From RGIG3994 sp964461635 (GTDB lineage: Bacteria; Bacillota; Clostridia; Oscillospirales; CAG-272), in NCBI GenBank assembly GCA_964461635.1, contig CAYWVC010000010.1, positions 1-35,732 of the forward strand: a stretch of 35,732 nt of DNA, written 5' to 3'. The notes under the pieces were generated by a model. That model saw only the letters and a list, made by a program, of their open reading frames with translations, had not been told where the DNA came from and ran no database searches. Positions 32,063-35,732 of the stretch are shown in pieces. The stretch's first letter is position 1; every line of letters begins with the position of its first letter. The position numbers were made by a program, and so were the translations under genes.

Positions 32063-32470
32063 ATGCTCAAACTTATAATCGGCGTAAAGGGAACAGGAAA
32101 GACCAAGGCACTGATCGATATGGTGAACAAGGCTACCGAGGCTTCGGAGGGCTCTGTCGTTTGCATCGAGCGCGGTGTCAAGCTGAGATATGACGTTAAA
32201 TATCATACCCGCCTTATCAACACCAACGATTATTTGGTTTTTGACGCGCAGTCTCTGTTTGGCTTTATTGCCGGCATCCTTGCCAGTAACCATGACGTGA
32301 CCGACGTTTACGTGGATTCGTCGCTGAAGATCTGCAACAACGACGTTAATGCATACGAGAAAATGATCCTTGAGCTTGACGAGCTTGCAGAGAAACATAA
32401 CGTTAACGTTATTATGACTGCGTCTATACCGGTGGAGCAGGCGTCCGATATCGTCAAGAAGTACGTTTGA
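32063..32470 (+). CDS. Small P-loop ATP-binding protein of unknown function
   Basis: A 135-aa protein with a Walker A loop GVKGTGKT (residues 7-14) right at the N-terminus, a possible Walker B in DVYVDSS near residue 80 and a strand VNVIMTASIP near 115 in the place of a sensor strand. The size suggests a minimal RecA-like nucleotide-binding domain with nothing attached. Proteins like this occur in many Clostridia and are sometimes labelled as PilT-like, a name the sequence does not justify. AGGAGG precedes the ATG. It has its own promoter and terminator, so it is monocistronic, and its neighbours give no clear hint of its job. Confidence 0.8.
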   Translation: MLKLIIGVKGTGKTKALIDMVNKATEASEGSVVCIERGVKLRYDVKYHTRLINTNDYLVFDAQSLFGFIAGILASNHDVTDVYVDSSLKICNNDVNAYEKMILELDELAEKHNVNVIMTASIPVEQASDIVKKYV

Positions 32471-32482
32471 TTGATAATAATT

Positions 32483-32546
32483 AAAAAAAGAAACCGTTCG
32501 GCTGAGCCTTTGTGCAAAAGGTTTGACCGAGCGGTTTTCTTTTTTT
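32483..32546. terminator. Bidirectional terminator between the P-loop gene and the membrane protein gene
   Basis: A long imperfect inverted repeat, with arms AAAAAAAG-AAACCG...GCCTTT and AAAGGTTTGACCGAGCGG...CTTTTTTT. It has A runs on the left and T runs on the right, so it should work on both strands. Confidence 0.9.
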
Positions 32547-32547
32547 G

Positions 32548-33330
32548 TTATTCCTGCATCTGACGCAGCTTGACGTCGGTTTGATCGCACTTGATCTCTA
32601 CCGTTGTCATCACAAAATATCCGAGAACGCCGAAAATAATATCCGAGCCGTAGTATGCGATCATCCATATGGCATCCGTCAGGTCGCGCGGGAGCCCCCC
32701 CAACAAAATGTCATATATCAGGCGTTCACTTATGAGGATCGCCGATACGGTGACAGCGGCAAGAAGATTGGCACGTTGGACGGGGTTCCGACGGGAAAGG
32801 AGCTTTTGAAAAGGGAACACCTTATCACGCGGATCAAAGGTGAATCCGTCGAGCTTTTCTGCATTTTTTGCGGATATCGCGGCAAGCTTTCGGTATTTCC
32901 CGATTATCAGCTGACATATGGCTATAATGATAAAGTACTGTACAAGCTCTGCCGCAACGTTGACTGCACTTGAGCTGATATCGCTTGCAAGATCGGGCTG
33001 AGCGGTATCGAATATAAAACGGGATGATACGATGTTTAATGCATACTTCATTACCGTCGTTCCGGCAAAAACGGATATGATGGGTAATGAGCCCTTGAGC
33101 CCGAAGCGATAAATGCCGAAAACGGTTATGCCGTAGCAGATGAAAAACGCCGAGAAGTCCAACACCTTCTGAAGAACTTTAAGTATATCCGGCAGATAAT
33201 CTATGGCTATCGTCGCGTCGTTGTTGACTATGACGATGGCGGGACTGAGCGCAAATGCAAATATACAGTATATCACGGCAGACACCGTTAGGGTGGTGAG
33301 CACGAGTCTTCTTTTTAGGATCTTTTCCAT
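32548..33330 (-). CDS. Hypothetical multi-pass membrane protein
   Basis: A 260-aa protein I do not recognise. Hydrophobic segments at about residues 9-31, 50-72, 76-95, 120-140 (weaker, with charged flanks), 185-207 and 218-240 suggest five to six TM helices, with a basic N-terminus (MEKILKRR) inside. A charged loop (about 142-178, with KYRKLAAISAKNAEKL) lies between the membrane halves. I chose ATG at 33330, preceded by GGAAAGG; the frame is open 60 nt further but would run into the promoter. It is monocistronic, with a consensus-like promoter at 33362-33390. It shows no catalytic motif or transporter signature. Confidence 0.8.
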   Translation of the reverse strand: MEKILKRRLVLTTLTVSAVIYCIFAFALSPAIVIVNNDATIAIDYLPDILKVLQKVLDFSAFFICYGITVFGIYRFGLKGSLPIISVFAGTTVMKYALNIVSSRFIFDTAQPDLASDISSSAVNVAAELVQYFIIIAICQLIIGKYRKLAAISAKNAEKLDGFTFDPRDKVFPFQKLLSRRNPVQRANLLAAVTVSAILISERLIYDILLGGLPRDLTDAIWMIAYYGSDIIFGVLGYFVMTTVEIKCDQTDVKLRQMQE

Positions 33331-33361
33331 ATCTCTGTACCTTTCCGATTTTGTACGTTTT

Positions 33362-33390
33362 ATTATAACAAATTTTGAAACGAGAATCAA
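33362..33390 (-). promoter_or_regulatory. Promoter of the membrane protein gene
   Basis: Reading the minus strand: TTGATT (33385-33390), a 17-bp spacer and TATAAT (33362-33367), about 32 nt before the ATG. Confidence 0.8.
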
Positions 33391-33420
33391 GCCCTTTCGG
33401 GGAATAATGTGTTAACGGAA

Positions 33421-33447
33421 GGCCGTAAGGAATACAAAATTACGGCC
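33421..33447. promoter_or_regulatory. Inverted repeat between divergent promoters
   Basis: GGCCGTAA (33421-33428) and TTACGGCC (33440-33447) flank an 11-nt centre, ending 2 nt before the -35 box of the GH43 promoter. It could be an operator; no U tract is present for a terminator. Confidence 0.4.
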
Positions 33448-33449
33448 GG

Positions 33450-33478
33450 TTGCAAAAAAAGAAAAGATATGTTATAAT
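33450..33478 (+). promoter_or_regulatory. Promoter of the GH43-type lipoprotein gene
   Basis: TTGCAA (33450-33455), a 17-bp spacer and TATAAT (33473-33478), about 78 nt upstream of the ATG. Confidence 0.85.
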
Positions 33479-33556
33479 GCTTTTCGGTGGGGTGCGCTGT
33501 GCCGTTATCAAATTATCGGTGTACTCTAATTTATTGACCGTTGAAAGGAAAAAGTT

Positions 33557-34975
33557 ATGAAGGCTTTGTTTCGATGCCTGACCGCCGCTCTTGCAGCGAT
33601 CTTAATGATCTCTGCGTGTGCCTGCGCGCCTGACGTTCCGGGCGAAGTTCCGGATTCGGATTCTTCGTCGGATTCCGACACCACCGGTGGAGGGGAGACC
33701 CCCGCGTCCTCCGACATCGTGGTCGCAACACCCGGGTCTACAAGCGATTTTTACTTTGTTTACAATGCATCGGAGGGCGGCTCGGATCTTGTGAACTCCT
33801 TTAAGAAGGTCCGCGACGCATTCAAGGACACCCTCGGAGCCACCCTTATTCCCAAGGATCATTATTGCGATCAGTTTCAATATGAGATCGTCCTCGGGTC
33901 GAAGAAGCGCGCCCTTTGCGTTGAGCTTACCGATTCGCTTGAGGCAGGGGAATACGCGATCAAAGCCGTCAAGGGCGAGGACACGGTAAGCATAATCATC
34001 GCGTATAAGGGCGAGCTTGCGCGCGTTTGCGCGGTAGACCGCTTTATCAGTGAGTTTGTGAAGGAGGATGGCGTGATTATTCCGGAGGATACTTTTATCA
34101 AAGAAAAGCGCGAGATGACTGTAATTACGTCATCAATAAGTAATTTGCGCGACCCTTGTATACTTGTAGAGAAGGATGCGTATTACGCATACGGCACGGG
34201 ATGGGTGTGCTACAAGAATACGAGCGGTTCTCTTGACGGCGATTGGCAACCGCTCGGTACGGTCGTATCGGTTCCTGCGGATGCCGAGACAAACTATTGG
34301 GCTCCCGAGGTGCATAAATATAACGGAGCATATTATATGTTTACGACCTACAAGTCGAAAAAGACCGGTCACCGCGGGTGTACGGTAATGAAAGCGTCAT
34401 CACCCGAGGGACCGTTTGTCGAGATCACCGACGGGCCGATAACTCCCGCGACGTGGGATGCGATAGACGGGACCTTCTACGTCGACCGTGACGGTCAGCC
34501 GTGGATGATCTTCGTGCACGAATGGACCTCTACCGACGACGGTATAGGACGTATGGCGGCGGCTAAGCTCTCGGACGATCTGACTCATTTTATATCCGAG
34601 CCGATCGAGCTGTTCCGCGCCGATACGTCCCCGTGGACCAAGCGCAACGTTACCGATGGGTGTTGGATGTATGAATGCTCTGACGGTGAGCTGATTATGA
34701 TCTGGTCTAACTTCGATGCTAACGGGGGATATGCGGTCGGTATAGCAAGATCCGATAACGGAAAGGTTGACGGAAATTGGACGCACGACTATACAACGCT
34801 TTACAGCAAATCGCTCAGCGGCACGTACGACGGCGGGCACGGAATGATCTTCGTTGATACCGACGGGCAGATGTATCTGTCAATACATTCCCCCAACACC
34901 GCTGTTGAGGGGCGGAAGGAAAAGCCGGTTTTCATACCGATACGTGAAGAGAACGGCACACTCGTTTGGGACTGA
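33557..34975 (+). CDS. GH43-type glycoside hydrolase, secreted lipoprotein with extra N-terminal domain
   Basis: A 472-aa lipoprotein. The signal peptide ends in the lipobox I-S-A-C21, followed by a Ser/Asp/Thr-rich linker (about 25-55). Residues 56-185 form an alpha/beta domain with YEIVLGSKKRALC and AIKAVKGEDTVSIIIA strands, resembling the non-catalytic N-terminal domains of GH67/GH20-type enzymes. From about residue 192, LRDPCI (general base D), AIDGTFYVDRDG (second Asp) and VTDGCWMYE with LIMIWSN match five-bladed-propeller GH43-like proteins, the TDG variant of the usual TEGP motif. It probably acts on arabinose- or xylose-containing polysaccharide at the cell surface, but no specificity can be read. 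AAAGGA precedes the ATG. It is a single-gene unit. Confidence 0.88.
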   Translation: MKALFRCLTAALAAILMISACACAPDVPGEVPDSDSSSDSDTTGGGETPASSDIVVATPGSTSDFYFVYNASEGGSDLVNSFKKVRDAFKDTLGATLIPKDHYCDQFQYEIVLGSKKRALCVELTDSLEAGEYAIKAVKGEDTVSIIIAYKGELARVCAVDRFISEFVKEDGVIIPEDTFIKEKREMTVITSSISNLRDPCILVEKDAYYAYGTGWVCYKNTSGSLDGDWQPLGTVVSVPADAETNYWAPEVHKYNGAYYMFTTYKSKKTGHRGCTVMKASSPEGPFVEITDGPITPATWDAIDGTFYVDRDGQPWMIFVHEWTSTDDGIGRMAAAKLSDDLTHFISEPIELFRADTSPWTKRNVTDGCWMYECSDGELIMIWSNFDANGGYAVGIARSDNGKVDGNWTHDYTTLYSKSLSGTYDGGHGMIFVDTDGQMYLSIHSPNTAVEGRKEKPVFIPIREENGTLVWD

Positions 34976-35001
34976 CCTTTAAAATCAATACCGAAATATA
35001 A

Positions 35002-35043
35002 AATCCCGTACCCCGCAGGAAGCTTCCTGCGGGGTACGGGATT
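35002..35043. terminator. Bidirectional terminator between the GH43 gene and ppdK
   Basis: A perfect 42-bp palindrome (21-bp arms meeting at AAGCTT) is followed by TTTTT on the plus strand, with an A-rich left side that gives U residues on the minus strand. Confidence 0.93.
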
Positions 35044-35078
35044 AATTTTTACTTTGACTTTATTGTCCTATATAAAAC

Positions 35079-35732
35079 TTAGTCTTTCAATGCTGCCTGA
35101 GCCGCCGCAAGTCTTGCGATCGGAACTCTGAAGGGCGAGCAGGAGACGTAGTCAAGACCGATCTTGTGGCAGAACTCAACGGACGTGGGATCGCCGCCGT
35201 GCTCGCCGCAAATACCGATGTGAAGGTGATCGTTGGCACCTCTGCCGAGAGTTGCCGCCATTTCCATAAGCTTGCCGACACCAGTCTGGTCAAGCTTTGC
35301 AAACGGATCGTTCTCGTAGATCTTGCAATCGTAGTAGGCGCCGAGGAACTTGCCGGCGTCGTCACGCGAGAAGCCGAAGGTCATCTGAGTAAGGTCGTTG
35401 GTACCGAAGCAGAAGAACTCGGCTTCCTTGGCGATCTCGTCGGCGGTAAGAGCCGCTCTCGGGATTTCGATCATGGTACCTACTTCATACTTCATATCCG
35501 AACCTGCCGCCTTGATTTCGGCATCGGCAACTTCGCAAACAACCTTCTTAACGAACTTCAATTCTTTGATTTCGCCTACGAGAGGAATCATAATTTCGGG
35601 AACGATGTTCCAGTCGGGATGAGCCTTCTTCACATTCAAAGCCGCACGGATAACCGCCTTGGTCTGCATCTTGGCGATTTCGGGATAGGTAACTGCAAGA
35701 CGACAGCCTCTGTGACCCATCATCGGGTTGAA
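35079..35732 (-). CDS. ppdK: Pyruvate, phosphate dikinase, C-terminal part (partial)
   Basis: The last 217 residues of a protein whose 5' end lies beyond the window; the frame is open to base 35732, where it reads FNPMMGHRGCRLA, the entry to the PEP/pyruvate-binding barrel domain. Further motifs are PEIMIPLVGE, GTMIEIPRAALTADEIA, FFCFGTNDLTQMTFGFSRDD, the GICGEHGGDP loop and the terminal LDYVSCSPFRVPIARLAAAQAA, in which the Cys is the proton donor in this enzyme. PPDK converts pyruvate, ATP and phosphate to PEP, AMP and pyrophosphate, and in many Clostridia runs in the glycolytic direction. The stop is TAA at 35079-35081. Confidence 0.96.
   Translation of the reverse strand, partial: FNPMMGHRGCRLAVTYPEIAKMQTKAVIRAALNVKKAHPDWNIVPEIMIPLVGEIKELKFVKKVVCEVADAEIKAAGSDMKYEVGTMIEIPRAALTADEIAKEAEFFCFGTNDLTQMTFGFSRDDAGKFLGAYYDCKIYENDPFAKLDQTGVGKLMEMAATLGRGANDHLHIGICGEHGGDPTSVEFCHKIGLDYVSCSPFRVPIARLAAAQAALKD

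Noticed and set aside
32063..32470. PilT-type pilus retraction ATPase
   Set aside because: The protein is only 135 aa with a Walker A motif and none of the Asp or His boxes of PilT, so that name would be misleading.
1..35732. CRISPR arrays, insertion sequences, prophage genes, tRNAs or toxin-antitoxin pairs
   Set aside because: No regular direct repeats with spacers, transposase motifs, cloverleaf-like sequences or typical toxin-antitoxin pairs were seen on either strand.

Overview
The window looks like part of a chromosome from an endospore-forming member of the Clostridia (Bacillota), probably an uncultured gut-type lineage. The taxonomic clues are a full-length Spo0A with the conserved phosphorylation aspartate, two small CotF-like spore coat genes, a large Bacillus-type SRP RNA (with Alu domain) just upstream of dnaX, AddAB in place of RecBCD, pyruvate phosphate dikinase, a fhs/folD pair, and consensus sigma-A promoters with 17-bp spacers. 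One run of 100 N joins two contig ends that share the same 55 bases, which suggests a scaffolded short-read (possibly metagenomic) assembly.

Layout: (1) 1-57 is the last codons of a rubrerythrin, ending at a long bidirectional terminator. (2) 4371-120, minus strand: an operon of gpmI, a PHP-domain protein, a ThuA-like protein and an acidic four-TM membrane protein. (3) 4541-12354, plus strand: a tightly packed, often overlapping run of mrp-type ATPase, SanA/YdcF-like protein, two M16-family proteins (ymfF/ymfH type), lgt, folD and fhs. (4) spo0A on the minus strand, divergent from two CotF-like genes. (5) SRP RNA, dnaX, ybaB, recR and mscL on the plus strand. (6) 25218-17506, minus strand: a QueG-like iron-sulfur protein, addB and addA. 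(7) 25384-30503, plus strand: htrA, response regulator, histidine kinase and a D,D-carboxypeptidase that is split by the gap but intact once the duplicated 55 bases are merged. (8) pgi and a small P-loop protein on the plus strand. (9) A minus-strand membrane protein divergent from a GH43-type lipoprotein. (10) The 3' end of ppdK on the minus strand.

How the genes fit together: gpmI, pgi and ppdK serve central sugar metabolism. folD and fhs form the one-carbon tetrahydrofolate pathway. lgt, htrA, the two-component system, dacF and mscL act at the cell envelope. dnaX, ybaB, recR and addAB serve replication and double-strand-break repair. Almost everything is core genome. I found no CRISPR array, insertion sequence, prophage, tRNA or defence island, and no wholly new multi-gene system. 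The points most worth a second look are an Lgt with a lipoprotein-like leader and altered conserved residues, inverted repeats over the spo0A promoter, a short QueG homologue in front of addBA, an unplaced P-loop mini-protein, an acidic membrane protein, a two-domain GH43 lipoprotein, and the repairable assembly gap inside dacF.
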